Positions 1 to 8,046 of a stretch of 64,000 bases of DNA are shown here, piece after piece; the first letter of the stretch is position 1, and each line of letters starts with the position of its first letter. The DNA is taken from the NCBI RefSeq assembly GCF_002940205.1, contig NZ_MDSK01000011.1, forward strand, positions 62,001 through 126,000, written 5' to 3'. Below the pieces are notes generated by a model. The model was not told where the DNA came from and searched no databases. It saw nothing but the letters and a program-made list of their open reading frames with translations. The DNA is from Xanthomonas arboricola pv. guizotiae. GTDB taxonomy: Bacteria; Pseudomonadota; Gammaproteobacteria; Xanthomonadales; Xanthomonadaceae. The position numbers and the translations under genes were made by a program.

Positions 1-32
1 GCCTTTGGCGCTCTTCAAGTTGCTGATTCGAT

Positions 33-108
33 TGGTGGGCCGTGATGGATTCGAACCATCGACCAAAAGATTAAAAGTCTTCTGCTCTACCGACTGAGCT
101 AACGGCCC
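33..108 (-). tRNA. tRNA-Lys (anticodon UUU)
   Basis: Reading the minus strand gives a full cloverleaf: acceptor GGGCCGT pairing with ACGGCCC, a D arm with AGCTCAG, an anticodon loop with TTT, a T arm with GGTTCGAATCC, and an encoded CCA at 33-35. The mature body without CCA is 36-108. It closely matches enterobacterial tRNA-Lys. It lies downstream of queC on the same strand, about 50 bases after that stop, and could be co-transcribed. Confidence 0.97.
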
Positions 109-155
109 ACTGTCCCGGCAGTGCGCCGGGGTGCGCATTCTACCCTACAGCGGCG

Positions 156-830
156 TCAAGGCGAAATGGCGTAGTGGGTGGGGTCCGCGACGCCGGCGTC
201 GGCGAAACCGGCGGCACGCAGGCGGCAGGCGTCGCAGTGGCCGCAGGCGCGTCCGCCGGCGTCGGCGCGGTAGCAGGACACGGTCAGGCCGAAGTCCACG
301 CCCAGGCGCACGCCTTCACGCACGATGTCGGCCTTGCTGAGGAACTGCAGCGGTGCGTGCACGCGCAGGCCGGCGCCTTCCACGCCGGCCTTGGTGGCCA
401 GGTTGGCCAGCACTTCGAAGGCGCGCACGAATTCGGGCCGGCAGTCGGGGTAACCCGAATAATCGACCGCGTTGACGCCGCAGAACAGGTCGTTGGCGCC
501 GATCACCTCGGCCCAGCCCAGTGCCAGCGACAGCATGATGGTGTTGCGCGCCGGCACGTAGGTGATCGGGATGCCGTCGCCACCGGAATCGGGCACGTCG
601 ATGTCGTCGGTGAGCGCCGAGCCGCCGATGCTGCGCAGGTCCACGTCCACCACCTTGTGCGCGATGACGCCCTGCGCCGCCGCCACGCGCGCGGCGGCGT
701 CCAGCTCGGAGGTATGGCGCTGGCCGTAGCGCACGCTCAAGGCATGCACGGCAAAGCCCTGCTCCTGCGCAAGCGCGATGACGGCAGCGGAATCCATGCC
801 TCCGGACAACAGAACAACGGCTTTTTTCAT
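156..830 (-). CDS. queC: 7-cyano-7-deazaguanine synthase QueC
   Basis: QueC converts 7-carboxy-7-deazaguanine to preQ0 with ATP and ammonia, in the queuosine tRNA-modification pathway in the cytoplasm. The 224-residue product has the N-terminal PP-loop SGGMDS (residues 9-14). It also has the zinc-binding cysteines C186, C196, C199 and C202 in the C-terminal CxxCxxC arrangement. The length is normal for the family. The frame opens with [11 protein letters not shown], so the start is secure although the ribosome binding site is weak. The usual queuosine partner queE is not seen upstream. The next upstream DNA is a decayed regulator/exporter pair, so this side of the gene may have been rearranged. 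Confidence 0.96.
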   Translation of the reverse strand: MKKAVVLLSGGMDSAAVIALAQEQGFAVHALSVRYGQRHTSELDAAARVAAAQGVIAHKVVDVDLRSIGGSALTDDIDVPDSGGDGIPITYVPARNTIMLSLALGWAEVIGANDLFCGVNAVDYSGYPDCRPEFVRAFEVLANLATKAGVEGAGLRVHAPLQFLSKADIVREGVRLGVDFGLTVSCYRADAGGRACGHCDACRLRAAGFADAGVADPTHYAISP

Positions 831-1059
831 GACGGATCGGCAATCACAACGGAATAGGCGGAAAGGCTAGCAGGCTCGGCGTGGCACGGCGACCCGGCAG
901 TCGCTGCGGCGGCAGCGGGATGCCGGGCAACGCGGCTGTGCCACGCGTGCACGGGCGGGGCAGTGATGCACCTGCAGGCCGATCCGGTGCGATAGCCTGC
1001 CGGCAGTGGCACGCCTCGGGCATCGGTGTTGCGCGCGTCGGGTTGCGGCACGGCCGGTC

Positions 1060-1305
1060 TCAGCGCAGTCTTGCAGACGCCGCCTTGCGCAGGGCCTGGC
1101 CCAGCTGCTGCGAGGCGCTCGAGCGCACCGCAGCGCATTGCCAGTACAGCGGCACATCGAGCCAGCGTGTCGGGTCGATGATGACCACCTGCCTGTCGCG
1201 CACGGCAGGCACGGCCATCGATTCCGGCGCCAGACACCAGCCGAGTCCGCGTGCGGCCGCTTCGACGAAGCCGGTCGAGGTCGGCAGGTAATGGATCGGC
1301 GGCGC
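1060..1305 (-). pseudogene. 3' remnant of a LysR-type regulator (ArgP-like)
   Basis: About 80 codons resembling the C-terminal effector-domain end of LysR-family ArgP/LysG regulators run to a stop at 1060. The recognisable stretch starts near PPIHYLPTSTGFVEAA and includes LGWCLAPES and a LDVPLYWQ segment. No helix-turn-helix or N-terminal half is present. The open frame upstream is unrelated antisense of the LysE-like remnant. ArgP/LysG genes normally lie divergent from a lysE/argO exporter, and that is what adjoins here, so the 5' ends of both genes appear to be missing at one junction near 1295-1305. Confidence 0.7.
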
Positions 1306-1632
1306 CAGCATGTCGGTCTGGTGGTGGCGATCTGCGCGTTCGGCGATATCGCGCTGATCGTGCCGGGCGTGGCCGGGATCGGCGTGCTGGTGACGCAATG
1401 GCCGGAGCTGCTGCAGGGATTTCGCTCTGCGGGAGCTGCATTTCTCGCGGCATATGGCGCGCTGGCTGCACGCAGGGCCTGGCGTGGCACCAGCGGGTTG
1501 GCGCCGTCGCAGACCGGTGCGCAGCGTTGGCAGCGCACCATGCTGGCGTGTCTGGCATTTACCTTCCTCAACCCGCATGTCTATCTGGACACGATGCTGC
1601 GGCTGGGCGGCCTGTTGCGCGGCCCTGCGTGA
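1294..1632 (+). pseudogene. Internal remnant of a LysE/ArgO-type amino-acid exporter
   Basis: The frame from about RRRQHVGLVVAIC to a stop at 1632 matches the LysE/ArgO family. It shows a hydrophobic segment with AICAFGD and ALIVPGVAGIGVLV, an AFLAAYGALAARRAW loop, and the family signature NPHVYLDT near the end. The N-terminal membrane segment with its family motif is missing, and so are the last roughly 70 residues. The fragment holds two or three of six membrane helices and cannot form a working transporter. It abuts the LysR remnant tail to tail, in the order expected if one deletion removed the shared promoter region and both 5' ends. The region 1633-1729 holds nothing recognisable. Confidence 0.7.
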
Positions 1633-1729
1633 CGCTGCGCCGGGGCAGACGGTGGCGGCCGCCTCCGCATCGGCCGGTCAGCATGCTTGCGCCGGCGATC
1701 TGATCGACGGCGCAGCACGGGCCGTTGGC

Positions 1730-3898
1730 TCAGGCGTTGCGGACCTTGCTCAGCAGCTGTGCGACCGGTGCCGCTGCGCGCGTGGCGGACTGCCGTGCCT
1801 TGCGTGCGTCGATCTTGAAGATCGCCACCGCATCGGTGAGCTGCACCGCCTGCTCTTCCATCGCGCGTGCGGCGGCGGTGGCTTCTTCCACCAGCGCGGC
1901 GTTCTGCTGCGTGGTTTCGTCCATATGCGTGATGGTCTGGTTGACCTGCTCGATGCCGGCCGACTGCTCCTGCGAGGCTGCAGAGATCTCGCCCATGATG
2001 TCGGTGACGCGTTGCACGCTGGCCACCACGTCGCCCATGGTCTTGCCGGCGCTGTGCACCAGTGCCGACCCCTCGGCCACGCGTTGCACCGAGTCGTCGA
2101 TAAGGTCCTTGATCTCCCTGGCGGCGCCGGAGGACCGCTGCGCGAGCGTGCGCACCTCGGAGGCCACCACGGCAAAGCCGCGGCCTTGCTCGCCGGCACG
2201 GGCGGCTTCCACCGCCGCATTCAAGGCCAGGATATTGGTCTGGAAGGCGATGCCGTCGATGACGCTGATGATGTCGGCGATCTTCCTTGACGAGGCCTCG
2301 ATACCGGTCATGGTGTCCACCACCTTGCCGACCACCTCGCCACCTTGCGAGGCGACGCGTGCGGCGCCGATCGCCAGCTGGTTGGCCTCGCGCGCGCTTT
2401 CGGCATTCTGCTTGACGGTGGAGGTCAGCTCTTCCATCGATGCGGCGGTTTCTTCGAGGTTGGCGGCCTGCTGTTCGGTGCGTTGCGACAGGTCCTGGTT
2501 GCCGGCGGCGATTTCGCTGGCCGCGGAGTTGATCGACATGGCCGATTCCTGGATGTTGCCGACGATCTGCGCCAGCTGGCTGGCGGTGGTATTGGCGTCA
2601 TCGCGCATCTGCGCGAACACGCCGCGGAAGTCGCCGCTCATGCGTGCGGTGAGGTCGCCGGCGGCGATGGACTGCAGCAACGACGACAGCGACTGCAGAT
2701 TGCCGTCGGCGGTGGACATCAGGTGGTTGAGGCTTTCGACCATGATGCGGAAATCGAACTGGAAGCGCTCGGCATCGCCGCGCGCGCCGAAGTCGCCGTT
2801 GGCGGCCGCCTGGGCGAGATGCTTGATCTCGTGGTTCATCGCCGACAGGTTGAGCTTGACCTGTGCCATGGTGTCGCTGAAAACGGCCTTCTCGCCAGGC
2901 AGCGGCTGCATGTCCTCGGAGAGTTCGCCAACCGCATAGCGGCCCATGATGCGCGCCAGATCGGTCTGCACGGCCACGTGCGAGGCGACCAGCAGGTTGG
3001 TGTCGGTGGCCATGCGCCCATAGTCGCCCGGGAATGCCGCCGCATCGATGCGGAAGCTGATCTGGCCGTTGTCATGATGCCTGGCCATGTCGGTTTGCGC
3101 GGCCATCAGGTTGCGCAGCTGCAGCTGCATCTTGTCCATGGCCTTGAGCAGACGGCCGGTTTCGTCGGTGGCGTTGGTGTGCACGTCGTTGTGCAGGTCG
3201 CCGGCCGCGATGGCTTCTGCAGTGCGCGTGGCCTGGCTGAGCGGCTGGGTCAGGCTGCGTGTGATCAACCATGCGAGCAGGCCGCTGATGACCAGTGCGG
3301 CAATGCCGCCGGTGGCCAGGATGACTTTCCCTCGATGCATGGATGCAACCGCGGCGGCATAGGCCTCCTTGCTGAGGCGGCGCTCCAGTGCAGCGTTCTC
3401 GCGGATCGCCGTCTGCTGCGCATCCATGGCCGCTGCGGCATCGCCTTGCAGCAACGCCTGTGCTTCCTGGTTCTGGTCGCGAAGACCGTATTCGAGAACC
3501 TGGTCATTGAGCTTGACCGAGATGTCGCGCTGTTCCTGCACCAGGTCGAGCGCCTGTTTCTCATTCGTGCTGCTGGGCAATGCGGCCAAGGCGTCGTGTG
3601 CCTGCTTGTAGCGTGCGCGGTTCTTGTCGATGATGTCCATCGCGCGGCGATTGGCTGCGTCGCCAGCGACCATGACGATATCGCGCAGGCCGATCGCCAC
3701 ATTGGTGTTGGCGTCGAGCATTTCCGAGGACAGCTGGATCCTCTCCATGTTGCTGTTGACGATGGTGTCCAGCTCGAAACGGGCGTTGGACATGGTGACC
3801 AGGCCGGTGGCCACAAGCAGGCCCGACAATAGGATCAAGATGCCAAAGGCCATGCCCAAGCGACGGCCGACATTGAGGTGTTGCAGATATGTGTTCAT
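1730..3898 (-). CDS. Methyl-accepting chemotaxis protein
   Basis: This is an inner-membrane chemoreceptor of 722 residues. It has a short cytoplasmic N terminus, TM1 at about 15-35, a periplasmic four-helix sensor of about 150 residues, TM2 at about 190-211, and a HAMP domain. Two further HAMP-like or linker helical segments follow (around [11 protein letters not shown] and [14 protein letters not shown]), then the long signalling coiled coil. The conserved hairpin tip reads [20 protein letters not shown] followed by [14 protein letters not shown]. There is no C-terminal CheR-tethering pentapeptide; the protein ends SKVRNA. The ligand cannot be told. It is a single gene with no che partners beside it, so it probably feeds a flagellar pathway encoded elsewhere. 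Confidence 0.94.
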   Translation of the reverse strand: MNTYLQHLNVGRRLGMAFGILILLSGLLVATGLVTMSNARFELDTIVNSNMERIQLSSEMLDANTNVAIGLRDIVMVAGDAANRRAMDIIDKNRARYKQAHDALAALPSSTNEKQALDLVQEQRDISVKLNDQVLEYGLRDQNQEAQALLQGDAAAAMDAQQTAIRENAALERRLSKEAYAAAVASMHRGKVILATGGIAALVISGLLAWLITRSLTQPLSQATRTAEAIAAGDLHNDVHTNATDETGRLLKAMDKMQLQLRNLMAAQTDMARHHDNGQISFRIDAAAFPGDYGRMATDTNLLVASHVAVQTDLARIMGRYAVGELSEDMQPLPGEKAVFSDTMAQVKLNLSAMNHEIKHLAQAAANGDFGARGDAERFQFDFRIMVESLNHLMSTADGNLQSLSSLLQSIAAGDLTARMSGDFRGVFAQMRDDANTTASQLAQIVGNIQESAMSINSAASEIAAGNQDLSQRTEQQAANLEETAASMEELTSTVKQNAESAREANQLAIGAARVASQGGEVVGKVVDTMTGIEASSRKIADIISVIDGIAFQTNILALNAAVEAARAGEQGRGFAVVASEVRTLAQRSSGAAREIKDLIDDSVQRVAEGSALVHSAGKTMGDVVASVQRVTDIMGEISAASQEQSAGIEQVNQTITHMDETTQQNAALVEEATAAARAMEEQAVQLTDAVAIFKIDARKARQSATRAAAPVAQLLSKVRNA

Positions 3899-4417
3899 TA
3901 CCGCATCCAGGTAGTGCAGCTGAGGGACTCGATGATTAGGTTATCCACCAGAGCGTCTTGCCCCAGCTAGCGGCCGGATCGTGACGAGCTAAAGGCTCAT
4001 ATTTGAAATTACTTATATTGAATTCATCGGGTGGAATAAATTTCCCGACAGCCGTCTGCGGCGGCCTCACAGGCGCGCAGAAATTGCTTGTTTATTGCGT
4101 TACTGGTGGATCGAAGCATGCCAACAGCGGAACGATTTTCCGACGTTCTGCCGACACGTGGCAACGCATCCGCAGCAAGCCGGACGCCGGGGCGGGCCCC
4201 GATTCGTCTCGTGTCGCAATGCCGGCAATACGCTTGTCTTCAAGCCGCGTCGGTGTCGGTGCTGCCAAGTGCTCAGGTGCTTGGATCGGCCGTGATGCAG
4301 TGCGACAAGGCCACGTTGCCGCGAGCGATTTGCGGGCCCGCACGTGCTGGCGGCTCTGCCGGCAACGCGCATCGCGCGTGAAGCATCACGCGCGTGGTGG
4401 CACTGTGGGTCTTGCGC
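3899..4417. other. Intergenic region upstream of the chemoreceptor
   Basis: This gap of about 520 bases lies between the chemoreceptor start and the end of a small minus-strand gene. Bases 3990-4050 are clearly more AT-rich than the surroundings and are the likely place for the chemoreceptor promoter. I could not find a clean sigma-28 or sigma-70 box pair. A plus-strand frame from 4003 to 4479 exists, but its composition is unlike a protein and it overlaps the better-supported gene at 4418, so I do not call it. Confidence 0.4.
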
Positions 4418-4630
4418 TCAACCTTCCAGTGCAGCAAGCATCTGTGCATGGAGCTGCTCGGCGCCGCTTTCGGTATTGAAGCGCGCAAAGATTTCCTCGC
4501 CGGAAAGCAGACCGATCCGGACCGAGTGGCAATACGAGCCGAAGTTTTCGCCTGCGTTGAAGGGATCGCTGATGACGGAGATATGGTTGAGGCGGACCCG
4601 GGTGGTACCGAACTGGATGAACATCTGCAA
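4418..4630 (-). CDS. Small conserved-looking hypothetical protein, 70 aa
   Basis: The protein is 70 residues long, starts MQMFIQFGTTRVRLNHISVI and ends in an acidic helix (EQLHAQMLAALEG). It has no signal peptide or membrane segment. The balanced composition (Phe, Ile, Tyr, few Arg/Pro runs) differs from the Arg- and Pro-rich products of shadow frames here, which is the main reason to accept it. A short strand-rich core with GLLSGEEIFARFN suggests a small cytosolic fold. I do not recognise a family. It is divergent from the pseudouridine-synthase-like gene, with 111 bases between the two starts. Confidence 0.65.
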   Translation of the reverse strand: MQMFIQFGTTRVRLNHISVISDPFNAGENFGSYCHSVRIGLLSGEEIFARFNTESGAEQLHAQMLAALEG

Positions 4631-4741
4631 TCTCCTGTGTGAGCGTCCAGTTTCCCATGTTGTCGGGCGGTGCAGAAGCCGGCCTCACGCATCCATCGAC
4701 CCAGCACGTACACTGCCGTCCCCTGAAGCCGAGCTCGCCCG

Positions 4742-5452
4742 ATGTCCGATCCGATCCGTCTCGACAAATGCGTGGCCGCGTTGTTCGGCTGCTCGCGTGG
4801 CGAGGCGCAGCAGTACATCGAAGGCGGCTGGGTCAGGGTGGACGGGGTCGTGGTCGAAGAGCCGCAAGCCTTGGCCATTGCGGCGCAGGTGACGCTGGCG
4901 GAAGACGCCGTGCTCGCAGCTGCCGAGCCTGCCACGCTGCTGCTGCACAAACCGGCAGGCATGCGCGCCGAGGCGGCGCTGGCACTGGCCACGCCGGCAA
5001 CGCGCAGCGCACTGGACCAGCTCGAGATGCGTGTGCTGAAGCGGCACTTCCTGCGCTTGAACGCGCCGCTGCCGCTGGAGGACGAAGCGAGCGGCTTGCT
5101 GGTGCTGAGTCAGGACGGCCGCGTGCTGCGCAGGCTCAGTGCCGATGCAGCCTCGATCGAACAGGAATTCCTGGTGGAGGTGCGCGGTGAGCTGCGCCCG
5201 TACGGCATGGCGCGGCTTGCGCATGGCCTGGTGTATCAGCAGCGCAGCCTGTCGTCGTGCAAGGTGAGCTGGCAGAACGAGGAGCGCCTGCGGTTTGCGA
5301 TCAAGCACGTGCAACCCGGCCAGCTGCGTTACATGTGTGGTGAGGTGGGGCTGGAGGTGGTCAGCATCCGGCGCCTGCGCGTGGGTCGCGTGTCGCTGGG
5401 CAAGCTGGCCATTGGTGAATGGCGCTATCTGCCGACAGGCGAGCGGTTTTGA
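4742..5452 (+). CDS. RsuA/RluB-type pseudouridine synthase-like protein
   Basis: The 236-residue length matches RsuA-family rRNA pseudouridine synthases. An N-terminal S4 RNA-binding domain covers residues 5-60 (LDKCVAALFGCSRGEAQQYI, then GWVRVDG). The catalytic domain opens with LLLHKPAGM (67-74). The active-site motif, usually RLDxDTxGL, reads PLEDEASGL here, putting Glu113 where the catalytic Asp is expected. The later RQVRRM-type motif reads GQLRYM. The fold looks intact, ending SLGKLAIGEWRYLP as the family does. It may therefore be an inactive or altered paralogue acting as an rRNA-binding protein. A true activity cannot be excluded from sequence alone. Confidence 0.85.
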   Translation: MSDPIRLDKCVAALFGCSRGEAQQYIEGGWVRVDGVVVEEPQALAIAAQVTLAEDAVLAAAEPATLLLHKPAGMRAEAALALATPATRSALDQLEMRVLKRHFLRLNAPLPLEDEASGLLVLSQDGRVLRRLSADAASIEQEFLVEVRGELRPYGMARLAHGLVYQQRSLSSCKVSWQNEERLRFAIKHVQPGQLRYMCGEVGLEVVSIRRLRVGRVSLGKLAIGEWRYLPTGERF

Positions 5453-5657
5453 CTGGCGTCGGTGGTTGGCGCGCCTAGTCGCGATGCGGTCGCCTGCAGA
5501 TGCTGCTGGCGCGCTGTTGCGCGGAAAGTGGCACGTAACGGCTGTGCCTGGCAAGGGCTGGCCCAGACCGACGCCCGGCACCGGCAATGCAGGGCGCTTG
5601 CGCATCGTGCGCAGGCTGCGCCGCGCATCCCGACAACCGACCCGCTTCCTTCATCGC

Positions 5658-5768
5658 TTATTTCTTGTTGCGTTTCTTCTTGGCGCGCGTCACCAGCCAG
5701 AACACCACCGCGATCACCCCGATAACCAGAATGACGAAGGCCGGTGACAGAAACGAATTGTCGCCCAT
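5658..5768 (-). CDS. Single-pass membrane micropeptide, 36 aa
   Basis: A minus-strand frame of 36 codons starts MGDNSFLSPAF, continues through a hydrophobic helix (VILVIGVIAVVFWLV) and ends with a basic cluster RAKKKRNKK before TAA. An AGGAA ribosome binding site lies 8 bases before the ATG. The architecture (short outside head, one helix, strongly positive tail) is typical of a real small inner-membrane protein oriented N-out by the positive-inside rule. It stands alone between the RsuA-like gene and the lipoprotein gene. The function is unknown. Confidence 0.7.
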   Translation of the reverse strand: MGDNSFLSPAFVILVIGVIAVVFWLVTRAKKKRNKK

Positions 5769-6014
5769 GAGAATTTCCTGGAAGTCTTCGCAGCCAAGTG
5801 CTGCACCGACAGCAGCCTAGCGAGCGGGCTGCTTGATGACGTGAAATACGCCGCATTGCGAGTTGAGCGGCCCAACAGGCCTCGCGTCCGGTGGCTGCAG
5901 TCTAGATGAGCAATACATCACGTACATAGAGGCTGCGCCGACAGCCGGTCGGCTCATCCCCGACGATCGTGATGCCATGGGGCTGCGCTCCTTTCCGAGC
6001 GCAGCCTTGTCAGG

Positions 6015-6785
6015 TCACGGGAAGCTCGCGCTGCAGCGGAACCCGGCGCAATCGATCTGCAGCGTACTCCCGCCGCTGCAGGCTGCAGTGAAGCGGGTGG
6101 CGCTGTGCGCCTGCACCGCGCCGCAATTCAGGCCGCTGCTGACGCTTTGGGCGCGTGTCATGGCCGATTCGGTGGACATGGCCGGGCCGGCAGGCGCAAC
6201 GGTGGCTGCGGCGTGGCCGGCAGGCGCTGCCGCGCTGCCCGGCGCAGGCGGGGCGACAACGCCTGCCAGCGGCAGCGTGACGGCTCCGCTGGGCGCATTG
6301 CCGCCGCTGGCGGCGGTGATTGCGACAGCGCGCCCCTGTGCGTTGTCGCCCTGCAACGGCTGGCCGCGGTCCTCGCGGTGGCGGTCGAAGCTCAATGTCT
6401 GTCCGAATACCAGCTGGATCCAGCTCGGGTAGGTGTAGCCGGTCCCCTTGCTGTGATCGACGATGGCGCCGATCGCGCCGCCGATCAGGATGTTGCCCCA
6501 GATCCCGATGTTGGCGCGCGAGATGGAGCGACCGGCGGCATTGCGCTGACCGGGCAGCACGCAGGTGACCTCCAGGTCGCGCGAGGAGCGACGGACCTGC
6601 ACGGTCTGCCCGGACTTCAGGGCGAATCGTCCCTTGTCGTTGCTGAGGGCGCAGTCGGCGCCAGCGATGACCTGCCCGTCGGCCGTCTTGGTGTCGACGC
6701 GGATGGGTTGGGTCGCGTCGCTCATGACCGTTGCGCAACCGCTCAACGCAGCCGTGGCGATGGCTGCAGTCACTAGGTGTTTCAT
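6015..6785 (-). CDS. Predicted lipoprotein, function unknown
   Basis: The start at 6785 is chosen because AGGGGA lies just upstream and the frame then opens with a lipoprotein signal peptide, MKHLVTAAIATAALSGC, giving Cys17 as the lipidated residue (mature 240 residues). A longer frame to 6950 has no signal and no ribosome binding site. Residues 20-110 form a compact domain with CALSNDKGRFALKSGQ and a glycine-rich hydrophobic stretch (GIWGNILIGGAIGAIVD) like that of small secreted lipoproteins with a glycine-zipper helix. Then comes an Ala/Pro-rich linker, and a C-terminal segment with three cysteines (CGAVQ, CSGGS, CAGFRC). The role is not recognised. Confidence 0.8.
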   Translation of the reverse strand: MKHLVTAAIATAALSGCATVMSDATQPIRVDTKTADGQVIAGADCALSNDKGRFALKSGQTVQVRRSSRDLEVTCVLPGQRNAAGRSISRANIGIWGNILIGGAIGAIVDHSKGTGYTYPSWIQLVFGQTLSFDRHREDRGQPLQGDNAQGRAVAITAASGGNAPSGAVTLPLAGVVAPPAPGSAAAPAGHAAATVAPAGPAMSTESAMTRAQSVSSGLNCGAVQAHSATRFTAACSGGSTLQIDCAGFRCSASFP

Positions 6786-6942
6786 GCTGTCCCCTGGCGT
6801 AAGGCAAGGCAGGGCCAGGTGGGCATGGCGCCGCGTCCCTGGCACAACCGTGTCGTGATCAATCCCCGTCGCCGACGCATCGCGCGCCGGCCGCCACTTC
6901 ATACCGGGATTGCGGGCCGCCGTCCAGTTGCGGCCGCCTGCA

Positions 6943-7347
6943 TCATGCAACCGGCGTGGAAAATACCCGGTGCCTGGCCATCACGCTGCGGATCGCACTC
7001 AACAGCTGCTCGGGGGTATAGGGCTTCTCGAGGAAGGCCACACCGTCCGGCAGGATCTCTTCCACATATTCGACCGCCAGGCCGGAGGTCAGCAGCACCG
7101 GCAGGTTGTAGGGTGCGTGGGTCGTCTTGAGCGCCAGATCCACACCGGTCAGGCCGCCAGGGAAATGGATGTCGGAAAACAGCACATCGACGCGCGGGTC
7201 GCTTTCGATCAGGGCCAGCGCTTCTTCGACCGAGCCTGCGCTGCGGCAGGTAAAACCATAGCTTTCCAGCACAAGGCAGCTGAGTTGTCGGGTGCCATCG
7301 CCATCTTCGACGACGAATACAACTGGCCGTTCCTTGTTCTGTGACAT
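6943..7347 (-). CDS. Stand-alone response regulator receiver protein
   Basis: This is a 134-residue CheY-like receiver with no output domain. Acidic residues ED sit in VVFVVEDGDG, the phospho-acceptor Asp in DVLFSDIHFPGG, the switch Thr/Ser in VLLTSG, and the conserved Lys in FLEKPYTPEQLL. The start at 7347 (MSQNKERP) is preferred over one at 7374 because the extra residues MWPALRDVL do not fit the fold. No histidine kinase adjoins, so it is probably an orphan acting on a distant kinase or as a phosphate sink. The transcript reads toward the lipoprotein gene, about 157 bases away. Confidence 0.88.
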   Translation of the reverse strand: MSQNKERPVVFVVEDGDGTRQLSCLVLESYGFTCRSAGSVEEALALIESDPRVDVLFSDIHFPGGLTGVDLALKTTHAPYNLPVLLTSGLAVEYVEEILPDGVAFLEKPYTPEQLLSAIRSVMARHRVFSTPVA

Positions 7348-7425
7348 GAGCACATCTCGTAAGGCAGGCCACATTCTCGGCGATGCGGCAGTGAACCCTC
7401 TGTCAATGCAGACGGAGCCGTACGG

Positions 7426-7908
7426 TTACCAGCCGAACGGGCCGGGGCCATAGCCACCGGGGCCGTAGCGCGGCCCGAACAGCGCGCCTTCGCCGCGTCC
7501 GACGCTGATGCTGACGCCGATCTGGTGTGCCTTGCCGTCGTCGTCGTAATAGGTCTTGCAGGAATTCAGGTTGACGGCCTGCCAGTTGCTGTTGCCGCCG
7601 CGGCTGGAATAGCCCATGCCGGTTTCGACCGCGCCATGCAGCTTGCCCTGGCACTGCTCGGCGCGTTCGGCGGCAAGCGAGGCCGCGCTGGGGCGGCTCA
7701 ACGCAGGCTTGGGGCCGCTCTTGTCGCCGTAGAAGGTGCCCGGCGGGTCGGTGCTGTATTCGGGATCGGAGCGGTACTGCACCGGGGCTTGCGGAACGCT
7801 CAGGTCCAGCGACCGTGCCGACCCCGGCTCGGCGCTGTTCTCGCCGGCCTGGGCGAGCGCGCTGCCGGCGGCAAACAGGGTGGCCAGGAGGAGCAGGCTG
7901 CGTTTCAT
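7426..7908 (-). CDS. Secreted hypothetical protein
   Basis: The product has 160 residues with a clear Sec signal peptide (MKRSLLLLATLFAAGSALAQA, cleavage after about residue 20). The mature part is Pro/Ser/Tyr-rich, includes a helix AAERAEQCQGKLHGAVE, and has two cysteines (in EQCQG and NSCKTYYDDDG). It ends in a Gly/Pro/Tyr tail (GPRYGPGGYGPGPFGW). The disulfide-capable core and glycine-rich tail suggest a small periplasmic or surface protein. No family is recognised. It is expressed on the same strand as the receiver gene, with 78 bases between them. Confidence 0.75.
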   Translation of the reverse strand: MKRSLLLLATLFAAGSALAQAGENSAEPGSARSLDLSVPQAPVQYRSDPEYSTDPPGTFYGDKSGPKPALSRPSAASLAAERAEQCQGKLHGAVETGMGYSSRGGNSNWQAVNLNSCKTYYDDDGKAHQIGVSISVGRGEGALFGPRYGPGGYGPGPFGW

Positions 7909-8046
7909 CGGTGGATTCTACTCAAGGGGGACTGGCAGCGCGTGCCAGATCGCCTGGTGAAACTAGCAACGATTGATTGAATGCGCGCTGTCGATTCTGC
8001 GGATTTTTGTGCCGGCGCCGCCATCGCGATGACACACGCGGTTGCA

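Noticed and set aside
4003..4479. Plus-strand frame of 158 codons
   Set aside because: It overlaps the better-supported small gene at 4418, has no ribosome binding site, and its composition is not protein-like.
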